From WJJR01 sp964440935 (GTDB lineage Bacteria; Zixibacteria; MSB-5A5; WJJR01): DNA of 43,507 nucleotides. Location: positions 1 to 43,507 of the forward strand of contig CAYTTY010000034.1 in NCBI GenBank assembly GCA_964440935.1, in the 5' to 3' direction. The notes below the pieces were generated by a model that worked only from the letters and a program-made list of their open reading frames with translations, searched no databases and had not been told where the DNA came from. Shown piece after piece: positions 23,036 through 30,564 of this stretch. A program made the translations under genes and the position numbers. How positions within the stretch are numbered: the first letter of the stretch is position 1; every line of letters starts with the position of its first letter.

Positions 23036-23344
23036 TCAGTCAAGACCTCGCTTTGCCATAGCCGATTGGAGTCTGGATTTCGCGGCGGGAGACAGCGCGA
23101 CAGCGGTGGGCCTGTCGGAGTCGTTAGCCACATCATGCGCCACCTGCCGAAGCAGTCGGAGTTGTGTTTCAAACCGGCGGCACCACCGGCACATCGCCAG
23201 ATGAACGCGGATCTTCATCCGATCACCGAAAGCCAGTTCCTCGTCCATTCCAGCCGACACGAGGTGGCTGATGTCTTCGCACGTTGGCATTGCGCGATTC
23301 ATTCCGCGAATCATCAGCTCTTTAAGTCTTCGCTTCGGAATCAT
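23036..23344 (-). CDS. Zinc-binding anti-sigma factor (ZAS type)
   Basis: 102 aa, no transmembrane segment. It holds the ZAS ligand set C22...H48-x3-C52-x2-C55 (VHLAMCRWC), as in RsrA and ChrR. In RsrA these thiols release the sigma factor when oxidised. The gene starts 4 nt after the stop of the ECF sigma gene, the usual sigma/anti-sigma order. It therefore probably inhibits that sigma factor in the cytoplasm. The divergent gene encodes an AhpD-like peroxidase, which makes redox control plausible. Confidence 0.85.
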   Translation of the reverse strand: MIPKRRLKELMIRGMNRAMPTCEDISHLVSAGMDEELAFGDRMKIRVHLAMCRWCRRFETQLRLLRQVAHDVANDSDRPTAVALSPAAKSRLQSAMAKRGLD

Positions 23345-23348
23345 GACA

Positions 23349-23969
23349 TCACTCTCTTCTCGTCGACTCTCCCAACCAACTCACTTCCAAGCACTTCCTG
23401 AGGCCCTTCCGGGCCCGGTAGATCATCACTCGCAGATTGGTCGCCGTTATATTCAGAACATTACAGATTTTCTCAGCGGACAATTCTTCCATCTCGCGAA
23501 GCACGAATATCACCGCCAAATGAGGCGCGAGGTTGTCGAGGCAGCGCTGGAAAAACTCACGAAACTCTTTGTTCTCCAATGCATTATCAGGGGTGACCGA
23601 CCAGTCGTCGGGGCGGGCCCCGGCTTCCCAGGTGCCAGGCCTGCGGGACGAATGACGGAAGTCGGGGTCCTCGGCCAACTCGATGGGATCGATATCGTTG
23701 ACCGCTTCCCGGCTGGTGCGACGGAAGTGATCGATGATCTTATGCTTGAGAATCGAAATCAGCCAAGTGCGCTCGTCGCTCTGCCCAGAGAACCGGTTGC
23801 GGCCCTCCAGGGCGGCCAAAAGCGAATCCTGGACCACATCTTCGGCGATTGACGCATCACGAACGCGGGATATCGCATAGCGAAAGAGCACATCGCCATG
23901 CTGTTCCACCCATGTGTGGGGATCGGAGAGCCGGTTACGGCTGTCGCTCGCAGGATCGACCGTCGCCAT
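23349..23969 (-). CDS. ECF-type RNA polymerase sigma factor
   Basis: 206 aa. Region 2 is at about 18-90 (LFRYAISRVRDASIAEDVVQDSLLAALEGRNRF, then ERTWLISILKHKIIDHFRR). Region 4 is at about 138-195 (LAPHLAVIFVLREMEELSAEKICNVLNITATNLRVMIYRARKGLRKCLE). The linker is longer than usual (PIELAEDPDFRHSSRRPGTWE...). Together with the zinc anti-sigma just downstream it forms a regulatory pair. No strong RBS is seen before the ATG at 23969; instead a perfect 8-bp inverted repeat lies 10 nt upstream. Confidence 0.94.
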   Translation of the reverse strand: MATVDPASDSRNRLSDPHTWVEQHGDVLFRYAISRVRDASIAEDVVQDSLLAALEGRNRFSGQSDERTWLISILKHKIIDHFRRTSREAVNDIDPIELAEDPDFRHSSRRPGTWEAGARPDDWSVTPDNALENKEFREFFQRCLDNLAPHLAVIFVLREMEELSAEKICNVLNITATNLRVMIYRARKGLRKCLEVSWLGESTRRE

Positions 23970-23978
23970 TATTACTAG

Positions 23979-24005
23979 CGAACAATAGCGGTGTCACATT
24001 GTTCG
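23979..24005. promoter_or_regulatory. Operator-like inverted repeat between sigma and AhpD genes
   Basis: CGAACAAT (23979-23986) and ATTGTTCG (23998-24005) are perfect 8-bp arms with an 11-nt spacer. It lies in the divergent intergenic region close to the sigma start. A dimeric regulator could bind it, or it could form a hairpin in the sigma mRNA leader. Confidence 0.55.
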
Positions 24006-24112
24006 GATTCACTGTTGGCAACCGGGCGGAAATGCTGGTACTCGATCGATTGGTGTCGTCTATTTCCTTACGATAGAGCAACTTTGACTCGTGAACCGCA
24101 GGAGTGCAATAC

Positions 24113-24664
24113 ATGGCGTGGATTAAGAAGATACCGGTGGATGAGGCGGAGGGCCGTCTCAAGACGATATTCGATGCGTCGGTCAAACGGGCCGGGAAGG
24201 TCTACCAAATCGTGCACCTGCAGTCGCTCAATGCCCCGGTGCTGCAGGCGGCACTGAATATGTACCAAGCGGCTATGTTTGGCCCGTCCCCGCTGTCACG
24301 ACCACAACGGGAGATGATTGGCACAGTGGTCTCGTCCATCAACCACTGCCACTACTGAACAGAAGCACACGGGGAGGATCTCCGTCAGACCGGTGCACCG
24401 GACGATGTGGTCAGCGCCGTGAAACGCGACTGGCGCACAGCTGATTTGAGTGACATTGATCGAGCGATATGCACATATGTCGACAAACTCACCCGCACAC
24501 CCGCGGCGATGACCGCGGCCGATGTCGATGCACTGCGCGATGTCGGATTGGATGACACCGCGATCCACGATGTGTGTACCGTCGCGGCCTATTTCAATTA
24601 CATCAATCGGATCGCCGATGGCTTGGGCGTGGATTTGGAACCGGAGATGGCACGGAAGACGTAG
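24113..24664 (+). CDS. AhpD-like peroxidase, selenoprotein (Sec82, TGA at 24356-24358)
   Basis: 183 aa when the internal TGA is read as selenocysteine. The ATG at 24113 follows CAGGAG at 8 nt. This is an AhpD / carboxymuconolactone-decarboxylase fold of the 'peroxidase-related' type. The active site reads E67...I-N-H-C79-H-Y-U82-T-E-A-H86-G, i.e. the family's E..CxxC...H with the second cysteine replaced. The frame is fully open after the TGA for a further 101 codons with family-like sequence (VVSAVKRDWRTADLSDIDRAICTYVDKL). AhpD-like proteins with CxxU are a described selenoprotein group. A SECIS-like hairpin follows the TGA. It probably reduces peroxides or alkylhydroperoxides and is divergent from a redox-type sigma/anti-sigma pair. 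Confidence 0.88.
24369..24385 (+). promoter_or_regulatory. Bacterial SECIS element of the AhpD selenoprotein
   Basis: ACGGGGA-GGA-TCTCCGT forms a 7-bp stem with one G-U pair and a GGA apical loop. The stem starts at +11 and the loop at +18 after the TGA. A short stem-loop with G first in the loop at this distance matches the bacterial SECIS consensus. Confidence 0.75.
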
Positions 24665-24717
24665 GTAGAATGTGATTACCGGCACCTGCAGCCTTTGTAG
24701 TGCCTGCGCCTCGCCCG

Positions 24718-24756
24718 CATGTCGGTCCGGCCGAGGCGGCCGGACTACATGCAGGG
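24718..24756. repeat. Palindromic repeat, copy 2 of the 25-nt unit
   Basis: Contains the exact 25 nt of 21785-21809 at 24725-24749. The palindrome here is extended by flanking GCATGT/ACATGC arms. Confidence 0.75.
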
Positions 24757-24826
24757 TGTGTGCTTTGCTCTCACCATCTGAACCAGATACGGCTCGTACG
24801 CGTGCTCGGTGCAAAGCACCCACCCT
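24753..24826. repeat. Long inverted repeat between the AhpD and glnS genes
   Basis: AGGGTGTGTGCTTTGC (24753-24768) and GCAAAGCACCCACCCT (24811-24826) are inverted copies with one mismatch in 16, around a 42-nt loop. The right arm overlaps the glnS stop. It separates two convergent genes and may serve as a bidirectional terminator, although it lacks U-tracts. Confidence 0.6.
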
Positions 24827-26537
24827 ACTTTCTCTGCATCTTCGCCCAGGTATCCCGCAGCGATACGGTTCGGTTGAACACCGGCTTGCCGGGCTTGGTG
24901 TCTTTGATGTCGGCGCAGAAGTAGCCGTGACGGAGGAACTGGTAGCGTGATTCCGGCTCGGCATTGGCCAGCGAAGGTTCGGCTTTGCAGTGTGTCATGG
25001 TTACCAGTGAATCGGGATTAAGATTGGCGCGGAAGTCTTCGCCTTTCTCTTCCGGGTCGGGCTTGTTGAACAGGCGGTCGAACAGACGCACCTCGGCGTC
25101 GACTGCATGCGGCAACGAGACCCAGTGCAACGTGCCTTTGACCCGCCGCCCGTCGGGGGTGCCGCCGCCGCGCGATTCGGGATCGTAGGTGCAATGCAAC
25201 TCGACAATCTCGCCGGCGTCGTTCTTCACGACATCGGTGCAGGTGATATAGTACGCGTGTTTCAAACGCACTTCCCGGCCCGGCGCCAAACGGAAGAACT
25301 TCTTCGGCGGATCCTCCATGAAATCATCGCGCTCGATATACACTTCACGCGTGAACGGCACCTTGCGTGTGCCGGCTGATTCATCCTCCGGGTTATTGTC
25401 TGCATCAAACTCCTCGACTTTGCCCTCGGGGTAATCGTCGATGACCAGTTTGATTGGATTGAGGACCGCCATGACGCGCGGTGCGCGTTTGTTGAGATCC
25501 TCGCGCAGACAATGCTCGAGCAGCGCGATGTCGACCACACTGTCCATCCGTTTGGCCACACCAATCCGGTCGCAGAAGTCACGAATTGACTCGGGCGTGA
25601 AGCCGCGCCGACGCAAGCCGATGATCGTCGGCATCCGGGGATCATCCCAGCCGGAGACATATCCTTCCTTGACCAGCATGAGCAGCTTGCGCTTGCTCAT
25701 GATCGTGTAGTTCAGCTCCAGCCGCGCGAATTCGATCTGCTGCGAGTGAAAGACGCCGAGCTGATCGAGATACCAGTCGTAGAGCGGGCGGTGGTCCTCG
25801 AATTCGAGCGTGCAGATCGAATGCGTGATCCGTTCGAGCGAATCCGACAGGCAGTGCGCGAAGTCATACATTGGGTAGATGCACCACGTGTCGCCGACAT
25901 GCGGGTGCGGCGCGTGTTTGATTCGGTAGATGGTCGGGTCGCGCATATTGATATTGCCCGAGGCCATGTCGATCTTCGCACGCAACACCTTCTCTCCGTC
26001 GCCGAACTCACCGTTGCGCATGCGTTCGAACAGATCGAGGTTCTCTTCGACCGAACGGTTTCGATGCGGGCTCTCCTGACCCGGCGCTTTCAGCGTACCA
26101 CGATACTGACGAATCTCCTCGGCGGAGAGATCGTCGACATACGCCTTCCCGTCTGTGATCAACTGTACCGCGAAGTCATAGAACTGGTCGAAATACTCCG
26201 ACGCGTGATAGAGACGGTCCTCCCAGTCGAAGCCGAGCCAGGCCACGTCGCGCTTGATCGCTTGAATGTATTCGCGCTCCTCTTTGAGCGGGTTGGTGTC
26301 ATCGAAGCGCAGGTTGGTCTGGCCGCCGAAGTCGGCCGCGATGCCGAAATTCAGACAGATCGACTTGGCGTGACCGATATGGAGATACCCATTCGGTTCC
26401 GGTGGAAACCGCGTATGGACCCGCCCCTCAAACCGCCCCGAGGTGTTGTGCTCCTTAATGATTTCCCGAATGAAATCCGTTCGCTCGGGGGCCTCTTCGG
26501 AGATCTCTGTGGTGCTGTCGGTTCCGGTGTCGCTCAT
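24825..26537 (-). CDS. glnS: Glutaminyl-tRNA synthetase
   Basis: 570 aa, with AGGGAG 9 nt before the ATG. HIGH motif: RFPPEPNGYLHIGHAKSICLNFG. KMSKS motif: YTIMSKRKLL. GlnRS-specific stretches include DPTIYRIKHAPHPHVGDTWCIYPMYDFAHCLSDSLERITHS and the two-barrel anticodon-binding domain at the C-terminus (VYIERDDFMEDPPKKFFRLAPGREVRLKHAYYI). It attaches Gln directly to tRNA-Gln. It is striking that gatDE, which makes Gln-tRNA-Gln by transamidation, is encoded 4 kb away. Confidence 0.97.
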   Translation of the reverse strand: MSDTGTDSTTEISEEAPERTDFIREIIKEHNTSGRFEGRVHTRFPPEPNGYLHIGHAKSICLNFGIAADFGGQTNLRFDDTNPLKEEREYIQAIKRDVAWLGFDWEDRLYHASEYFDQFYDFAVQLITDGKAYVDDLSAEEIRQYRGTLKAPGQESPHRNRSVEENLDLFERMRNGEFGDGEKVLRAKIDMASGNINMRDPTIYRIKHAPHPHVGDTWCIYPMYDFAHCLSDSLERITHSICTLEFEDHRPLYDWYLDQLGVFHSQQIEFARLELNYTIMSKRKLLMLVKEGYVSGWDDPRMPTIIGLRRRGFTPESIRDFCDRIGVAKRMDSVVDIALLEHCLREDLNKRAPRVMAVLNPIKLVIDDYPEGKVEEFDADNNPEDESAGTRKVPFTREVYIERDDFMEDPPKKFFRLAPGREVRLKHAYYITCTDVVKNDAGEIVELHCTYDPESRGGGTPDGRRVKGTLHWVSLPHAVDAEVRLFDRLFNKPDPEEKGEDFRANLNPDSLVTMTHCKAEPSLANAEPESRYQFLRHGYFCADIKDTKPGKPVFNRTVSLRDTWAKMQRK

Positions 26538-26559
26538 CGGTTGTGCTCCCTGATTTCGG

Positions 26560-26589
26560 GATATACGTTGGGATTCGGCTGGATGTTAA
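26560..26589 (-). promoter_or_regulatory. Candidate glnS promoter
   Basis: On the minus strand TTAACA (26589-26584), an 18-nt spacer and TATATC (26565-26560), just upstream of the glnS RBS. Confidence 0.45.
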
Positions 26590-26642
26590 ATGCTTTTGGG
26601 TGCGCTGTTTCGCCAACAGGAGGGAAGTGCGGATCTAATAGA

Positions 26643-29600
26643 TCAGAGTAGACCCCGATAGTGGGGGTAGCCTCGTTCACCCAAGAAATGGATCATTTCA
26701 GTCGCTTTCGACCATGCTTTGGAATTGCCGCTTGATTTCACCTGTTTGAGACAGTTCTGGATTTCAGCTTCCCAATAGAGGACAGAAGTATCCGCATCGG
26801 GGCTTCGGACAAGGAGATTCAGGCAGTTGATTGCAGTCTCCGGGTCTGCGGCAACATGATTCTCAAGTCGCTCAAGTACCCTGTGTACGAAATCTATCTT
26901 CCCCCCACTAAGGTGTAGAACGCTCTCGAGATTCGCGAGTACCCACGAGCTCTCAAAGTGACCCTGCGAAACCCACCAACCAAATGCCTCAAGCTCCTGG
27001 GCATAGCTTCCCTTGTCATTCGCGGATTCGATCTTGGCCAGTCTCCATTCCCAGAATCCCTTGAGTCTCTGAATTGCCGATTCATATTCTCGAATAGTGG
27101 GAATGACCGCTTCAGATCGCCTACCTTCCATTTCGACAGCAAAACCCCTCTGGCTAGCACTCAGGCGATCAAAGAGCCTGCTCATGAGCGACGTCTCATC
27201 GTCGATTTCAATGTATCCCCACAGAAACAACTGAAGAACAGACTCTATAAAGCCACGTTTGGGATTCAGATGACTATCCTCTGATTCGTCACCGATCACC
27301 CATTCAAGCCCGACCTCGTAGATTTCAGGTAAGGTCCTGAAGACGAGAGCGGTGTCACTCCTAAACGAGAACTGCCCCTCAAGTACAGCGTCTCTCAGTT
27401 TTCGATCTTCAGGCTCTTCAGGCAGTACGACTGATGTCCTTTCCCGAATCCAATCCGAATCCAGAAAACAAAGTAGTCGAAGCTGCATGCCTAGTACCGC
27501 TCTGAGAATTCGTGCTGATCCAGTTCTGTCCCCAAGGTAGCGCTCAAGTACGCTCTTTGCTTCATTCGCAATCGCATGTGTTTGATGAGGAGCATCTACG
27601 CCGCTATTCAGGTTCATGTCTACCCACCAGATATACTTGCAAATCGCCTGAGCGGTTTTTCCACAAATCGTATTCAAACTCAAGGTGACGGGATCATGTG
27701 ACGGGCTGTCGCTCTCTGACTCAGAAGCTAGAGTTGGGTCCGTACGCTCAAGTAATTCGGATAGAATCTTCCAAACGATCTCCCGTCTTGAGAACGCAAT
27801 TGAACCTTCGTTCTCGGACATGCCCTCCTCTATCAAGCTTGCTATCGCCCTGTGAACTGATCTCCAGTTTGACTCAAGCAGTTCGCTACTCTCAGTATCG
27901 ACGAGCGATTCGGTCGTGCAGGCGGCTCTCTCGCACAGCGCCAAGATTGAATTCCAGTCTAACGAAGGTGCTCTTCCCAATGATTGCTCAATGCCCTGCA
28001 AAATTGCATTGATGTAAGTTGGCCTGAGGGTGGAAACCAACTCGGCGCCTACGTGCTCTGAGTACTCCAATCCACTTGCGGAGACAGCTTGGACAAGCGC
28101 CCGTGAAAGTCCCTCACGAGAACTGCTGAATTGCTCATCAGACGGCCTCCAATCATGGAGCATTTTGAGTACTTCAGCCGGAGACATTTTCAAGAGGTCT
28201 TCGACTGACCGGGGTGAGGTGGGACCATGCCAACTCTTGCTCCAGCTAGTGAAATCCGGATTCTCAGTAGGATCTAGTGCTGAATCCAACCTTTGGTATG
28301 TCATCCTGTACCGACCTGGCAAGTGCGCAGCGATGGGTTCCAACTGATCCCGAATCCAGCGATCCGAATAGAGTTTCACATCTTCGAGTGTTGGGGATTT
28401 GCCAAAATGCTCCTCAAACATCCGACGATAGGCATGACGATCAGGGCCATCCGTGGCCCACTTTAGATACGACTCTCTTGCGGATTGGGAAGCCGAACCA
28501 AACTTCGATCTAAGTAGACGCCTGAATTCATGGTGGGTGTGATTGTGCAAGTGATAGTCTGCATTGGCAATTGCCTGGTCTACGAGGTCGCCCCGGTTGT
28601 GTATCACCTCACATACCAAGTGGAGCTCTAGTCTCCGAAAGACTGGGGACGTGTGTTGCCCGAGGATATTCAAAACGGTATTCGCGCACTCAGATTCTTC
28701 TAATGTATAGCGAGAACACAGATCTCGAATCTGGTCGATCAGAATGTCTTTAACATCGTGGCTTCCACGATTTTGTTCACTATTCTCAATCGTTGGGCGC
28801 CAGATTGATGAGTGGTCGTAGTCATCCTCGGAGATCTCACGTACATGGTTTTCAAGGCGGATTGCGATTGAGAGCTTGTCACACAGCATCTCAATTGTCT
28901 TCACTGGATCTACCTCGGCTAGCGCAGGTACGATAGTATCCACAACCTTCTCAAAATGCCAATCGTCAACGAGCGACTTTGCGTCAGGTTGCACATCAAG
29001 AAATCGGTATTCATCAGTTTCATTCTCAACCCGAGGATCAATGGTAATGTGCAGCATTGAAGACGCAGACTTGAATGCGGATTCTATCAGACCATCCTTC
29101 GTGAGTTTCACGGTGTATTCGGCGAGCCGCTCAGGAAGAAGTGTGATCATGTGAGCTTGGCTGGAAAGCCACTCCTCGACGCGGTCTGCTACACAGTCCG
29201 CGACACACGGTGGAAGCAACAAGGCAACCTCCACGACTTCCTGGCAGACTCTCGGATTGTCAGACTCCACGCCCTTCAGTACTTCCGCTACCTGCTCAGA
29301 GTACTCCCCGACACAGCGTTTGAGGAATGCCGTCTGCGGCCAGCCGGGACAACTTACCCAGCCATCTCTCTCGATGTTGGCTGTCCCCCTGTCAAAGTAG
29401 CCTTCTGCTCTGAGCAGAGGAAACCAAGCCGGATTTTTGAGATTTTCGAAGAGATACACGACCAGACTAGATTTTAGGAGCATCCGATTTAGTCTCTGTA
29501 TGTGGTCGGCATTGGGATGCGCAACCGACATCAACCGTTCAAGTTCTTCCTCACTCACGAAGTACGGTTGGCTGAGGATGCCAAGCACATCGTCCAAGGC

Positions 29601-30110
29601 GAATAGCTCTTCCGCGAGCTCTTCGGGCGTGCAACGAGTCCTATGGTGTGCTACGTCGACAAAATAGTTGTACAGTTTGAAGAGATATCCTATGGCCTGA
29701 CTTGTAACATCAGTCTGATTTACACGAGCTGGGTCCAAGGAACGAATTAGCTCTGCGAGTCGTTCTCGGTGTGGCTTCTGCGAGCTTTTGTACTCGTCCA
29801 CAATCCTCTGGACAGAGTCTCTCAACTGCGCCTCATCCGAACCCAGTGCATCGCCTTCAACCAGAAGCTCACCCACCAATTTATACACGTCATTTCTCTT
29901 GGAATTCGGTGAAACGTTAAGAACTCTCGGCAATGTCATGACGAACTCGCGCGCGGAATGGGCTGCCTGGGAAAGCCGATCCGGATTCTGATGACTTGAC
30001 AATGCCTCCCAAATGCCGATGTACAGGTCACCCAGGTACCGGTCTTTTCGCCGCAAGTAGTCGATGATGACACGTTGTTTGTTGTTTGGGGTAAAACCTC
30101 GAGTTGCCAT
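26643..30110 (-). CDS. 1155-aa helical-repeat protein of unknown function, probably acquired
   Basis: One uninterrupted frame with CGGAG before the ATG. There is no signal peptide, TM segment, Walker motif or catalytic signature I can name. The sequence is almost entirely alpha-helical and rich in Leu, Glu, Ser and Trp, with recurring amphipathic pairs suggestive of HEAT-like or TPR-like arrays. The N-terminal region (NNKQRVIIDYLRRKDRYLGDLYIGIW) is followed by long helices and the end is KATEMIHFLGERGYPHYRGLL. Its DNA is visibly A+T-richer and its codon use differs from the G/C-ending codons of its neighbours. It stands between glnS and gatE without operon partners. Large helical proteins of this kind are common in defence islands (sensor or effector scaffolds), but no such partner is here. 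Function unknown. Confidence 0.8.
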   Translation of the reverse strand: MATRGFTPNNKQRVIIDYLRRKDRYLGDLYIGIWEALSSHQNPDRLSQAAHSAREFVMTLPRVLNVSPNSKRNDVYKLVGELLVEGDALGSDEAQLRDSVQRIVDEYKSSQKPHRERLAELIRSLDPARVNQTDVTSQAIGYLFKLYNYFVDVAHHRTRCTPEELAEELFALDDVLGILSQPYFVSEEELERLMSVAHPNADHIQRLNRMLLKSSLVVYLFENLKNPAWFPLLRAEGYFDRGTANIERDGWVSCPGWPQTAFLKRCVGEYSEQVAEVLKGVESDNPRVCQEVVEVALLLPPCVADCVADRVEEWLSSQAHMITLLPERLAEYTVKLTKDGLIESAFKSASSMLHITIDPRVENETDEYRFLDVQPDAKSLVDDWHFEKVVDTIVPALAEVDPVKTIEMLCDKLSIAIRLENHVREISEDDYDHSSIWRPTIENSEQNRGSHDVKDILIDQIRDLCSRYTLEESECANTVLNILGQHTSPVFRRLELHLVCEVIHNRGDLVDQAIANADYHLHNHTHHEFRRLLRSKFGSASQSARESYLKWATDGPDRHAYRRMFEEHFGKSPTLEDVKLYSDRWIRDQLEPIAAHLPGRYRMTYQRLDSALDPTENPDFTSWSKSWHGPTSPRSVEDLLKMSPAEVLKMLHDWRPSDEQFSSSREGLSRALVQAVSASGLEYSEHVGAELVSTLRPTYINAILQGIEQSLGRAPSLDWNSILALCERAACTTESLVDTESSELLESNWRSVHRAIASLIEEGMSENEGSIAFSRREIVWKILSELLERTDPTLASESESDSPSHDPVTLSLNTICGKTAQAICKYIWWVDMNLNSGVDAPHQTHAIANEAKSVLERYLGDRTGSARILRAVLGMQLRLLCFLDSDWIRERTSVVLPEEPEDRKLRDAVLEGQFSFRSDTALVFRTLPEIYEVGLEWVIGDESEDSHLNPKRGFIESVLQLFLWGYIEIDDETSLMSRLFDRLSASQRGFAVEMEGRRSEAVIPTIREYESAIQRLKGFWEWRLAKIESANDKGSYAQELEAFGWWVSQGHFESSWVLANLESVLHLSGGKIDFVHRVLERLENHVAADPETAINCLNLLVRSPDADTSVLYWEAEIQNCLKQVKSSGNSKAWSKATEMIHFLGERGYPHYRGLL

Positions 30111-30564
30111 CGAATCTCCGTTCCCTCAACTCAACTCGTATGATGTAAGATCATAGTCTATCAAATTCCCATCACATTCGAGTATCATACACAGGGATCT
30201 CCAGCTCACATGCCTCTCGATCCCGGTTGAAATTTGCACAATCTCCGCCCAACGCGTGAATTGCGTCTCAATATCCAGATCGAGTCAGCCTCGATTACCC
30301 TCTTCCCTCGGTCCGCTGTTCGCTGTTCGCTGTTCGCTGTTCGCTGTTCTCGCCATTGTATTCTACGAAAGCAGCTTACCATAGCAGAGCGCGTTGTCAA
30401 GGGGTAGTGTGTGGCGCTTCTCCCCATGGTGGAGTAGCCACATACCCCCCCGAACTGATTGTCACTCAATCCCATCCCCCACTTGAAAAGCCGCCCCCAC
30501 AGACGTACCATCGACGTGAATCGCCCTCGGGTTCAACGCCGGGGCGGTTGGAGGCCTGACGATT
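30111..30564. other. 454-bp gap between the 1155-aa gene and gatE
   Basis: Apart from the tandem repeat at 30315-30349 I see no gene, RNA or clear hairpin. The open frames here, including one that translates the tandem repeat, lack an RBS and a recognisable product. Confidence 0.6.
30315..30349. repeat. Tandem repeat (GCTGTTC)x5
   Basis: Five exact copies of a 7-mer, 35 bp in all. A slippage-prone microsatellite in non-coding DNA. Confidence 0.9.

Noticed and set aside
30315..30349. CRISPR-like or coding repeat at the GCTGTTC run
   Set aside because: It is an uninterrupted 7-bp tandem repeat without spacers, and the open frame through it is repetitive and lacks an RBS.
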